This document shows positions 1 to 5,283 of a stretch of 5,975 bases of DNA, in pieces. This stretch comes from an uncultured Blautia sp. (lineage in GTDB: Bacteria; Bacillota; Clostridia; Lachnospirales; Lachnospiraceae): the NCBI GenBank assembly GCA_900551465.1, contig URWL01000143.1:1-5975 (forward strand), written 5' to 3'. Position 1 is the first letter of the stretch. Each line of letters opens with the position of its first letter. A program made the translations under genes and the position numbers. Below the pieces are notes generated by a model. The model saw only the letters and a list, made by a program, of their open reading frames with translations. It had not been told where the DNA came from and made no database searches.

Positions 1-150
1 CACCGTAATGCCGCAAGCCTGTCCAGCGATTTTCCTCTTACTGTGTATCTGTACCGGGCAGATAAAAAATCCCGTAACTGTTTTGCCTGCCCTTCAGAAA
101 CGGAATGCAGCTGGCCAAAGGAAAAAAAGAACCTGTGGATAGAATATTAA
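1..150 (+). CDS. HD-domain hydrolase-like protein, C-terminal fragment (5' end outside window)
   Basis: The first frame is open from base 1 to a TAA at 148-150 and gives 49 residues beginning HRNAASLSS. The visible part has HRN, then the segment LYRADKKSRNCFACPSE, then ECSWPKEKKN. This pattern (HR, a YRADK.SR block, a C-x2-C pair, a later C-x-W and KKN) is what I remember from the C-termini of small HD-superfamily proteins encoded between folE and folP in Lachnospiraceae. The catalytic HD motif itself would lie upstream of the window, so the family call rests on this tail and on position. It ends 18 nt before folP and is very likely in the same operon. A metal-dependent phosphohydrolase activity is expected of HD proteins, but the substrate is unknown. 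Confidence 0.75.
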   Translation, partial: HRNAASLSSDFPLTVYLYRADKKSRNCFACPSETECSWPKEKKNLWIEY

Positions 151-168
151 ACAAAAAGGAGAACTTAT

Positions 169-975
169 ATGAAGATCGGAAACAGAGATTTTGATATAAA
201 AAACAAAACCTATATTATGGGAATCCTGAATGTAACACCGGATTCCTTTTCAGACGGAGGAAAATACAATCATCTGGATGCCGCGCTTTTTCATGCAGAA
301 GAAATGCTCCGAGATGGTGCGGATATCATTGATATCGGAGGAGAATCCACACGTCCGGGACATACAGTGATCACAGATCAGGAAGAGATTTCCCGCGTAG
401 TGCCTGTGATCGAAGCTGTAAAAAGCCGTTTCGACGTACCGGTTTCCATTGATACCTATAAAGGAGCAGTAGCAGAAGCAGCCTTAAAAGCAGGCGCGGA
501 TCTGGTCAATGACATATGGGGCTTTAAACACGATAAAAAAGTGGCAGACCTGACTGCACAGTACAAAGCCGCCTGCTGTCTGATGCATAACCGTCATGAA
601 GCCGTCTATGATAATTTTCTAAGTGATCTGATAAAAGATATGGAAGAATGTGTAGAGATTGCAAGAAAAGCCGGTGTTTCTGATGACAGGATCATTCTGG
701 ATCCAGGTGTAGGCTTTGGAAAAACCTATGAGATGAATCTGGAAGCAATCCATCATGTGGACGTACTGCATCAGCTGGGATTTCCGATTCTTCTTGGTAC
801 GTCACGAAAATCTGTGATCGGGCTTACCCTGGATCTTCCTGCTGACCAGCGTGTAGAAGGAACAGTAGCTACTACAGTGATTGGAGTTATGAAGGGCTGC
901 GCCTTTGTCCGTGTTCATGATATCAAAGAAAATAAACGGGCAATACAGATGACAGAAGCAATTTTAGGGAGATAA
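169..975 (+). CDS. folP: dihydropteroate synthase
   Basis: This cytoplasmic enzyme condenses 6-hydroxymethyl-7,8-dihydropterin pyrophosphate with p-aminobenzoate to give 7,8-dihydropteroate; it is the sulfonamide target. The 268 residues are the usual length for a single-domain TIM-barrel DHPS. Conserved blocks appear in order: MGILNVTPDSFSDGG (17-31), DIGGESTRPG (55-64), SIDTYK (93-98, with Asp95), NDIWG (114-118), LDPGVGFGKT (177-186, Asp178), GTSRKS (210-215, Lys214) and RVHD (248-251, Arg248 and His250). These match the pterin and phosphate-binding residues known from E. coli DHPS, so the protein should be active. The ATG at 169 has AAGGAG at 156-161, 7 nt upstream. It sits between the HD gene and folBK in a tight operon. 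I see no classical sulfonamide-resistance insertion after the ESTRPG loop, but this was not tested by alignment. Confidence 0.98.
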   Translation: MKIGNRDFDIKNKTYIMGILNVTPDSFSDGGKYNHLDAALFHAEEMLRDGADIIDIGGESTRPGHTVITDQEEISRVVPVIEAVKSRFDVPVSIDTYKGAVAEAALKAGADLVNDIWGFKHDKKVADLTAQYKAACCLMHNRHEAVYDNFLSDLIKDMEECVEIARKAGVSDDRIILDPGVGFGKTYEMNLEAIHHVDVLHQLGFPILLGTSRKSVIGLTLDLPADQRVEGTVATTVIGVMKGCAFVRVHDIKENKRAIQMTEAILGR

Positions 976-978
976 CGG

Positions 979-1806
979 ATGATGGATAAGATCACAATTG
1001 ATAAACTGGAAATATTTGCCAATCATGGCGTTTACCCGGAAGAAAATGTTCTTGGTCAGAAATTTATAATTTCTGTTGTTCTCTATACCAGTACCAGAAA
1101 AGCTGGTGTTACAGATGAGCTTTCTTTCTCTGTCAATTATGGAGAAGTCAGTCATTTTATCCGGAAATATATGACAGAGCATACCTGGAAGCTGCTGGAA
1201 TGTGCTGCAGAACACCTTGCCCAGGCAATTCTTCTGGAATATCCTCTGGTAAAAAAACTGGATCTGGAGATCCAGAAGCCATGGGCGCCAATAGGTCTTC
1301 CTTTAAATACAGTTTCCGTGAAGATCACCAGAGGCTGGCATACAGCATATATTGCCCTTGGTTCTAATATAGGTGACAAAAAAGCCTATCTGGATATGGC
1401 AGTAAAACATTTAAATGAAAGAAAAGACTGCCAGGTTAAAAAAGTTTCCGATTATCTGGTAACAGAGCCTTATGGCGTAACCGACCAGGATGATTTCCTT
1501 AACGGAGCTCTTGAGCTTCAGACTATGCTGGATCCGGAAGAGCTTCTTCAGGCTCTTCATCAGATAGAACAGGATGCCAACCGTGTACGAACCATGCACT
1601 GGGGACCCCGGACGCTAGATCTGGATATTCTTATGTATGATGACCTTGTTCTGGATACTCCAGAGCTTCATATTCCTCATATTGAAATGCATCTGAGAGA
1701 TTTTGTGCTGATCCCCATGGATCAGATTGCTCCATGGAAGCGGCATCCGCTGACCGGAAAAACCGTAGAAGAAATGCTTCAGAATCTGAAAAGCAATGAC
1801 AAATAA
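979..1806 (+). CDS. folBK: bifunctional dihydroneopterin aldolase / 6-hydroxymethyl-dihydropterin pyrophosphokinase
   Basis: This is a fusion of two consecutive folate enzymes. Residues 1-119 are FolB, which cleaves dihydroneopterin to hydroxymethyl-dihydropterin. It shows ANHGVYPEEN (14-23), NYGE (53-56), LLE (72-74) and Lys100 in IQKPWAPI; Glu22, Tyr54 and Lys100 fall at the positions of the S. aureus aldolase catalytic residues. Residues 122-275 are FolK (HPPK), which transfers pyrophosphate from ATP to that product. It shows YIALGSNIGDK (124-134), EPYGVTDQDDFLN (163-175), RTMHWGPRTLDLDIL (204-218, with the Mg-binding Asp pair 214/216) and HIPHIEMHLRDFVLIP (231-246). There is almost no linker. 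The gene begins 3 nt after the folP stop and its ribosome site (GGGAG, 967-971) lies inside folP, so translation is probably coupled. An ATG at 982 is an alternative start with a 10-nt spacing. The product feeds directly into FolP. Confidence 0.97.
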   Translation: MMDKITIDKLEIFANHGVYPEENVLGQKFIISVVLYTSTRKAGVTDELSFSVNYGEVSHFIRKYMTEHTWKLLECAAEHLAQAILLEYPLVKKLDLEIQKPWAPIGLPLNTVSVKITRGWHTAYIALGSNIGDKKAYLDMAVKHLNERKDCQVKKVSDYLVTEPYGVTDQDDFLNGALELQTMLDPEELLQALHQIEQDANRVRTMHWGPRTLDLDILMYDDLVLDTPELHIPHIEMHLRDFVLIPMDQIAPWKRHPLTGKTVEEMLQNLKSNDK

Positions 1807-1811
1807 AATCC

Positions 1812-1833
1812 AGGGAGGACATCAGTCCTCCCT
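1812..1833. terminator. shared bidirectional hairpin terminator between folBK and the recombinase gene
   Basis: A perfect 9-bp stem is formed by AGGGAGGAC (1812-1820) and GTCCTCCCT (1825-1833), with an ATCA tetraloop. On the - strand it is followed by GGATTTTATTT, a usable U-rich tail; on the + strand the tail (TTAGTCTT) is weaker. It lies 5 nt after the folBK stop. The - strand recombinase stop codon TGA is in the loop (1822-1824), so one arm of the stem encodes the last three recombinase codons. Both convergent transcripts plausibly end here. Confidence 0.75.
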
Positions 1834-2883
1834 TAGTCTTACAGCAGTTGCCGCCTGACGCCGTCTGGCATCGTCCAGAGCCGCGTAATGCTTTTTGGTA
1901 GTATTTACATCTCTGTGCCCAAGAACGTCCGCTACAAGGTAAATATCACCGGTTTCCTGATAAAGAGCCGTGCCATAGGTGCTGCGGAGCTTATGAGGGG
2001 TGATCTTTTTTGTTGTTGTAATTTCCCTGGCATATTTTTTCACCAGATTTTCAATGGCCTGAACTCCGATACGTTTTTTTTGAGCAGAATAGAAGAGTGC
2101 ATGTTCATGGCCGGAGAGAGGGGTGATGTTTTCTCTGACTTCCAGATAATTTTTCAGAGCCTTTTCTACCTCAGGACCAAAATATACAACCATTTCGTTT
2201 CCACCTTTTCGGGTAACTTTGATCCCGTTATTTTTAAAATCCACATCCTCAATATCAAGACCCACACATTCTGAAACACGGATTCCTGTGCCAAGAAGCA
2301 AGGTTACAATAGCAAGATCCCTTTCTTTATTCTTTTCCCAGAACACACGTTTTTGTCCGGTAAGAGTATCTCCGCAATGCTCAATATGATCCAGAAGAAG
2401 AGCCACCTCGTCGGCATCCAGACGTATGATGCTTTTTTCATGGATCTTAGGCACATCTACAAGAACCGCAGGATTGGTCTCGATCATTTCCCTTTTATAA
2501 TAATAGGCATAAAAGCTTCGCAAAGCGGAAATTTTACGTTTCAGGCCAAGTTCCCCGTTTGTTTCCAGTTTATCCGCATTCCGGTTCTGATAAACCTTCA
2601 GATATTCCTGATATTCCTCAATATCCACAGCTTTGACCTGATCCAGGATCTGAACGGTAAGATCAGTCATGGTTTTTTCTTTCAGAGACGGATTGGTTTC
2701 CAGAAGGAACTGAAAAAAGATACGGATATCATAGGCATAAGAAATTCTTGTTTTCGTTGTAGTTGTTGCATCAATGGCTCGAAAATAATCTCTGCAAAAA
2801 GAAGGCAGCGTTGCCAGAACCTGACGAAGACGCAATGTATTTTCGATGTCTGTATGTTCATGATAAGTCTGTTTTTTTTCCAT
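1822..2883 (-). CDS. XerS-like tyrosine recombinase (site-specific integrase family)
   Basis: The protein has 353 residues: an N-terminal helical core-binding (SAM-like) domain at about 25-145 and a C-terminal catalytic domain at about 150-345. All catalytic residues are visible: Arg202 in GTGIRVSE, Lys226 in TRKGGN, His297 and Arg300 in HKLR, His323 in LGH, and the nucleophile Tyr333 in KKHYA. XerC and XerD are near 300 residues. The greater length, the NKERDLAI..LLGTGIRVSE segment with a long lead-in loop (about 167-190) and the form of the N-terminus recall streptococcal/lactococcal XerS, a lone recombinase that resolves chromosome dimers. XerS-like is from remembered sequence, not a search; an XerC/D-type or element integrase remains possible. 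The ATG has AGGGAG (2893-2898) 9 nt upstream and its own promoter. No mobile-element partners (excisionase, relaxase, phage genes) are present, which favours a resident chromosomal role. Confidence 0.93.
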   Translation of the reverse strand: MEKKQTYHEHTDIENTLRLRQVLATLPSFCRDYFRAIDATTTTKTRISYAYDIRIFFQFLLETNPSLKEKTMTDLTVQILDQVKAVDIEEYQEYLKVYQNRNADKLETNGELGLKRKISALRSFYAYYYKREMIETNPAVLVDVPKIHEKSIIRLDADEVALLLDHIEHCGDTLTGQKRVFWEKNKERDLAIVTLLLGTGIRVSECVGLDIEDVDFKNNGIKVTRKGGNEMVVYFGPEVEKALKNYLEVRENITPLSGHEHALFYSAQKKRIGVQAIENLVKKYAREITTTKKITPHKLRSTYGTALYQETGDIYLVADVLGHRDVNTTKKHYAALDDARRRQAATAVRLRED

Positions 2884-2927
2884 AATTTAAAACTCCCTAA
2901 GCAAACAGATTTTCGGATTTCTTTATG

Positions 2928-2957
2928 ATTATACCACAGAAGTGGTTCTTTTGTCTA
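2928..2957 (-). promoter_or_regulatory. sigma-A-type promoter of the recombinase gene
   Basis: On the - strand the -35 is TAGACA (2952-2957), followed by an 18-nt spacer and a consensus TATAAT -10 (2928-2933). TGG directly before the -10 makes it an extended -10. Transcription would start near 2921, giving a 5' leader of about 38 nt that contains the AGGGAG ribosome site. The -35 box touches the repeat cluster at 2958-3009, so a protein bound there could compete with RNA polymerase. Confidence 0.75.
2933..2946. repeat. small inverted repeat inside the promoter spacer (possible operator)
   Basis: ACCAC (2933-2937) and GTGGT (2942-2946) are perfect inverted arms around AGAA, lying between the -10 and -35 of the recombinase promoter. 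The position suits a repressor site, but 5-bp arms can arise by chance, so the operator role is inference. Confidence 0.35.
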
Positions 2958-3009
2958 TATCTATATGAAAAACTCGGGTTTGTCGTATAGATGTATTTCC
3001 ATATAGATG
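2958..3009. repeat. three-copy 16-bp repeat cluster with 30-40 bp imperfect palindrome (candidate recombinase/dif-like site)
   Basis: Three related 16-mers are seen: C, + strand 2958-2973 (TATCTATATGAAAAAC); B, - strand 2978-2993 (CATCTATACGACAAAC); A, - strand 2994-3009 (CATCTATATGGAAATA). B and C match at 13 of 16 positions and face each other around a 4-bp centre (TCGG, 2974-2977), which makes 2961-2990 a 30-bp palindrome with three mismatched pairs. A directly abuts B in tandem (11 of 16). All share ATCTATA followed by YG. Paired inverted arms around a short centre, beside a tyrosine recombinase gene, is the layout of Xer target sites, and a dif site close to its own recombinase gene is known for XerS systems. 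The assignment is inference; the repeats could also be operators for an autoregulator. Confidence 0.6.
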
Positions 3010-3085
3010 GCAGGATTTTTACCTTTTTGTACTTCTTCTGCATCTTTTGCAGCCAGAATTACTGCTTATAAATAAAAATCCTGCC
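3009..3085. repeat. 13-bp perfect inverted repeat enclosing 51 bp
   Basis: GGCAGGATTTTTA (3009-3021) and TAAAAATCCTGCC (3073-3085) are perfect inverted copies. Inside is a smaller hairpin, CTGCA (3038-3042) and TGCAG (3048-3052). It fills most of the gap between the peptidase stop and the recombinase control region. On the - strand it lies 17 nt after the peptidase stop and could form a two-tier RNA structure at that transcript's 3' end. It lacks a U-tract directly after the stem in that direction, so it is not a standard intrinsic terminator. No clear target-site duplication flanks it, so a miniature transposon is not supported. Confidence 0.6.
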
Positions 3086-3102
3086 TGATATAATTTATTA
3101 TT

Positions 3103-4635
3103 TTATTTTCCCGGACGCTTTACGTAATCCAGTGGATCTTTATGTGTGCCTTTTACAATAATACCCAGATGTAAATGCGCTCCAAAGGATGTTCCCGTAT
3201 TTCCTACATAACCGATCAATTGTCCTTTTTTTACTTTTGATCCCTGTTTCAGTCCCGGGGCAAATTTTGACTGATGCATGTATTCGGAAACAATCCCATC
3301 TGCATGTGTGATCTGGATGTGATTTCCTGCACCGCCGTTATTATGTTTGATCAAAGATATCGTTCCATCTGCCACTGCATAAATAGGCTCGCCGGATTTT
3401 GCCGCGATATCGATTCCCTTATGATATGAGGAAGCTCCCGGTCCCGGTGGTTTTCTCGGTCCAAAATAGCTTGTGATGATATTATTTTTGGAACTGAGTG
3501 GCCAGCGGAAATTCCTTTCCTGATAATTTGGGATCCATGCTCCGTCGCTGCCTACATAATGTGTCCGGTCTACCCAGCAGTTTCTTTTCATAATGCCGGT
3601 AGATGGCGACAGATAATATTTTTTCTTATTGACTGTGATCCAGCCTGTCTGCCTCTCTCCTGCACTGTTCAGGAAATAATGGTTTCCTTTCAGATTCAGC
3701 CAGCCTGTAGCCAAACGGCCATTGCTCTGAGCATAATATAGTTTTCCCTTTATGGCAGCCCAGGCATTTCGGTACATCTGACCATTTCCATTAAAGCAGT
3801 ACATATTCTTTACAAGAGTAACTTTGCAGGCATCATATCTGGCGCCTGTATGCGTATTAAACAGATATTTGTGGCCGCCGATGGTCTGCCAGCCTGTGAC
3901 CATTTTATAATCTGAAGGACGGAAATACCGATAATAGGAACCAACCTTATAAAAGCCTTTTACCAGAGAATACCTGCTGCCCGCATAATATCTGGAGCCG
4001 TCTGAGTCTGTATAAAAAGCATTGCGGAGCTGTACTCCTGTTTTTCGGTCAAACGCATACCAGTTTCTTCCGATCCTGACCAGACCGGCCTTTCGATATC
4101 CGTTTTTGTCCATATAATAACGTTTGCCTTTATAGGTAACGATCTTGTTGCGGATCATCAGACCATTGGAGTTAAAATAACGTACCTTTCCCTGGACAGT
4201 CTGGAATCCCGGACGGATCACTCCGTCATGGAAAAAATAATACATGTTTCCCGAAGATGTACGCAGCCAGCCTGTGTGCATGCATCCTGTCTTTTTATTG
4301 AAAAAATATCGTTTGCCTTTTACTGTCTGCCAGCCTGTAAGCATTTTGCCCTTATTGCTGAAACAATAGGTCTTTCCCTTAAGTTTCTGGATGCCCGGCT
4401 TTGCAGCTCCTGTCCTGGAATCAAAATAATATCTGACTCCGGAAGGGGAAGTATACCATCCCTTTACCTTCTTTCCTGCGGAATTGTAATAATAATAGGA
4501 GCCATTCTGATAAACAAACTTTTTTGGGGTGGCTGCCTGAACAGACTCTGGTGCGGCTGCCGTAAAACACCCTGCCAGAAAAACAGCTGCAAACAGCCAG
4601 AGGATCGCTGTGGATACAGTTATCTTCTTTTTCAT
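3103..4635 (-). CDS. secreted M23 metallopeptidase with cell-wall-binding repeats
   Basis: Probable zinc peptidoglycan endopeptidase acting outside the membrane. The chosen ATG (4635) gives 510 residues and has AAGGAG at 4645-4650 with a 9-nt spacer; upstream in-frame TTG (4674) and ATG (4653) lie before that site and are less likely. MKKK plus a hydrophobic stretch to residue 22 forms a signal peptide, followed by a lipobox LAGC (Cys23) and, further on, a type I-like site VQA-A near residue 34, so anchoring is ambiguous. Residues about 38-372 hold some 15 aromatic-rich repeats of about 20 residues (for example RYFFNKKTG...TGW), of the choline/glucan-binding repeat type. The M23 (LytM-like) domain covers about 377-500: His405 and Asp409 in HKGID, His454 in YMHQ, and His487/His489 in GAHLHLG are the expected zinc and catalytic residues, so it should be active. 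It follows dtd by 41 nt with no evident promoter between, suggesting cotranscription. Confidence 0.93.
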   Translation of the reverse strand: MKKKITVSTAILWLFAAVFLAGCFTAAAPESVQAATPKKFVYQNGSYYYYNSAGKKVKGWYTSPSGVRYYFDSRTGAAKPGIQKLKGKTYCFSNKGKMLTGWQTVKGKRYFFNKKTGCMHTGWLRTSSGNMYYFFHDGVIRPGFQTVQGKVRYFNSNGLMIRNKIVTYKGKRYYMDKNGYRKAGLVRIGRNWYAFDRKTGVQLRNAFYTDSDGSRYYAGSRYSLVKGFYKVGSYYRYFRPSDYKMVTGWQTIGGHKYLFNTHTGARYDACKVTLVKNMYCFNGNGQMYRNAWAAIKGKLYYAQSNGRLATGWLNLKGNHYFLNSAGERQTGWITVNKKKYYLSPSTGIMKRNCWVDRTHYVGSDGAWIPNYQERNFRWPLSSKNNIITSYFGPRKPPGPGASSYHKGIDIAAKSGEPIYAVADGTISLIKHNNGGAGNHIQITHADGIVSEYMHQSKFAPGLKQGSKVKKGQLIGYVGNTGTSFGAHLHLGIIVKGTHKDPLDYVKRPGK

Positions 4636-4676
4636 TCTTTCATTCTCCTTCATCTTTGGAATAAATAAAAACAAGA

Positions 4677-5123
4677 TTACAGAATATGTTCGTCAAGCAA
4701 AATTGTAAAAGGTCCGTCATTGATGAGGGATACCTTCATGTCTGCACCAAAGATGCCATGCTCTACTACCGGAACAGATTTCTGTGCTTCCCGGATCATA
4801 TATTCATAAAGCTCTTCTGCCATCTTTGGTTCCCCGGCTTCAATAAAGCTTGGACGATTGCCTTTTTTACAGTTGGCATACAGCGTAAACTGAGAAACAA
4901 AAAGAATCTCTCCTGATACGTCTTTTAAAGAAAGGTTTGTCTTTCCGGCTTCATCTTCAAAAATCCGGAGCCCCAGGAGCTTTTTCAGATATTTATCTGC
5001 AATTTCTTTATTGTCATCCTTCCCTGCCCCTACAAATACAAGAAGCCCCTTTCCGATCTTGCCGATTGTTTCTCCGTCTACGGTTACTTCCGCCTGCAGT
5101 ACTCTTTGGATAAAAAGTCTCAT
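4677..5123 (-). CDS. dtd: D-aminoacyl-tRNA deacylase
   Basis: This cytoplasmic proofreading enzyme hydrolyses D-aminoacyl-tRNAs (classically D-Tyr-tRNA) and glycine mischarged on tRNA-Ala, recycling the tRNA. From the ATG at 5123 the protein has 148 residues, the normal family length. It begins MRLFIQRV, the typical Dtd N-terminus, and carries both signature motifs: SQFTL (77-81) and NDGPFT (135-140) with the Gly-cisPro pair used for chiral rejection, plus GIFGADM (123-129). An in-frame ATG at 5144 would add seven residues that include the ribosome site, so it is rejected. GGAGGAA (5132-5138 on the - strand) lies about 10 nt upstream of the chosen start. It is the first gene of a probable two-gene unit with the downstream M23 peptidase. 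Confidence 0.97.
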   Translation of the reverse strand: MRLFIQRVLQAEVTVDGETIGKIGKGLLVFVGAGKDDNKEIADKYLKKLLGLRIFEDEAGKTNLSLKDVSGEILFVSQFTLYANCKKGNRPSFIEAGEPKMAEELYEYMIREAQKSVPVVEHGIFGADMKVSLINDGPFTILLDEHIL

Positions 5124-5154
5124 AGATTGTCTTCCTCCAGTCATTCTAAATTTC

Positions 5155-5163
5155 AGTATAGCA
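5155..5163 (-). promoter_or_regulatory. extended -10 promoter for dtd and the M23 peptidase gene
   Basis: On the - strand, TGC followed by TATACT (5155-5160) forms an extended -10. The -35 is poor (GACACA with a 17-nt spacer, or AAGACA with 19 nt), as is common for extended -10 promoters. Start of transcription would be near 5148, about 25 nt before the dtd ATG. It lies just downstream of the terminator and the AT-rich inverted repeat. Confidence 0.55.
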
Positions 5164-5180
5164 TAGTTTTACATATTTGT

Positions 5181-5223
5181 GTCTTTATTTTTAACATATT
5201 ATGTAAAAATGTTAAAAATAGAC
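5181..5223. repeat. AT-rich inverted repeat upstream of dtd (possible operator)
   Basis: TATTTTTAACAT (5186-5197) and ATGTTAAAAATA (5209-5220) are perfect 12-bp inverted arms around 11 bp. The stem can extend with GTC (5181-5183) and GAC (5221-5223) past a two-base bulge. A third ATGT half-site (5201-5204) in the loop pairs alternatively with ACAT (5194-5197). The element lies just upstream of the dtd -35 region and directly after the U-tract of the preceding terminator. The position fits a regulator-binding site; the regulator is unknown. Confidence 0.5.
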
Positions 5224-5264
5224 AAAAAGATACCGGGAAAACAGTGCATACTGCCCTCCCGGTA
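5222..5264 (-). terminator. intrinsic terminator of the cytidylate-kinase-like gene
   Basis: Read on the - strand, TACCGGGAGGGCAGT (5264-5250) pairs with ACTGTTTTCCCGGTA (5245-5231): 12 Watson-Crick pairs and three G-U pairs around an ATGC loop. TCTTTTTGT (5230-5222) follows at once as the U-tract. It begins 19 nt after the stop codon of the upstream gene. This is a textbook Rho-independent terminator and separates that gene from dtd. Confidence 0.92.
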
Positions 5265-5283
5265 AAAGTATTTCTGTTTGGGA

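Noticed and set aside
1822..2883. Recombinase as part of a prophage or integrative element with att sites
   Set aside because: No excisionase, replication, relaxase or phage genes are next to it, no tRNA gene is present, and base composition and codon use look like the neighbouring housekeeping genes.
2353..2928. Long open frame on the + strand (191 codons), and another at 1888-2274
   Set aside because: Both are antisense to the recombinase gene, which has complete catalytic motifs. Their translations show no recognisable domain and neither has a convincing ribosome site.
2941..3010. Invertible promoter flanked by inverted repeats controlled by the recombinase
   Set aside because: The inverted arms B and C are only 4 bp apart, too close to flank a promoter, and the promoter lies outside them.
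3089..3094. TATAAT on the + strand after the 13-bp inverted repeat
   Set aside because: The -35 region is poor and no + strand gene follows; it faces into the 3' end of the peptidase gene. AT-rich DNA makes such matches frequent.
2884..3102. LexA/SOS box near the recombinase gene
   Set aside because: I looked for a CGAAC-N4-GTTCG type site on both strands and saw none.
4228..4668. 146-codon + strand open frame antisense to the peptidase gene
   Set aside because: It runs against the signal peptide and repeat coding region of a clear gene; the cysteine-rich product is a by-product of repeat codon use.
4636..4674. Upstream TTG (4674) and ATG (4653) starts for the peptidase
   Set aside because: The strong AAGGAG at 4645-4650 is downstream of both, and the ATG at 4635 gives a proper signal peptide beginning MKKK.
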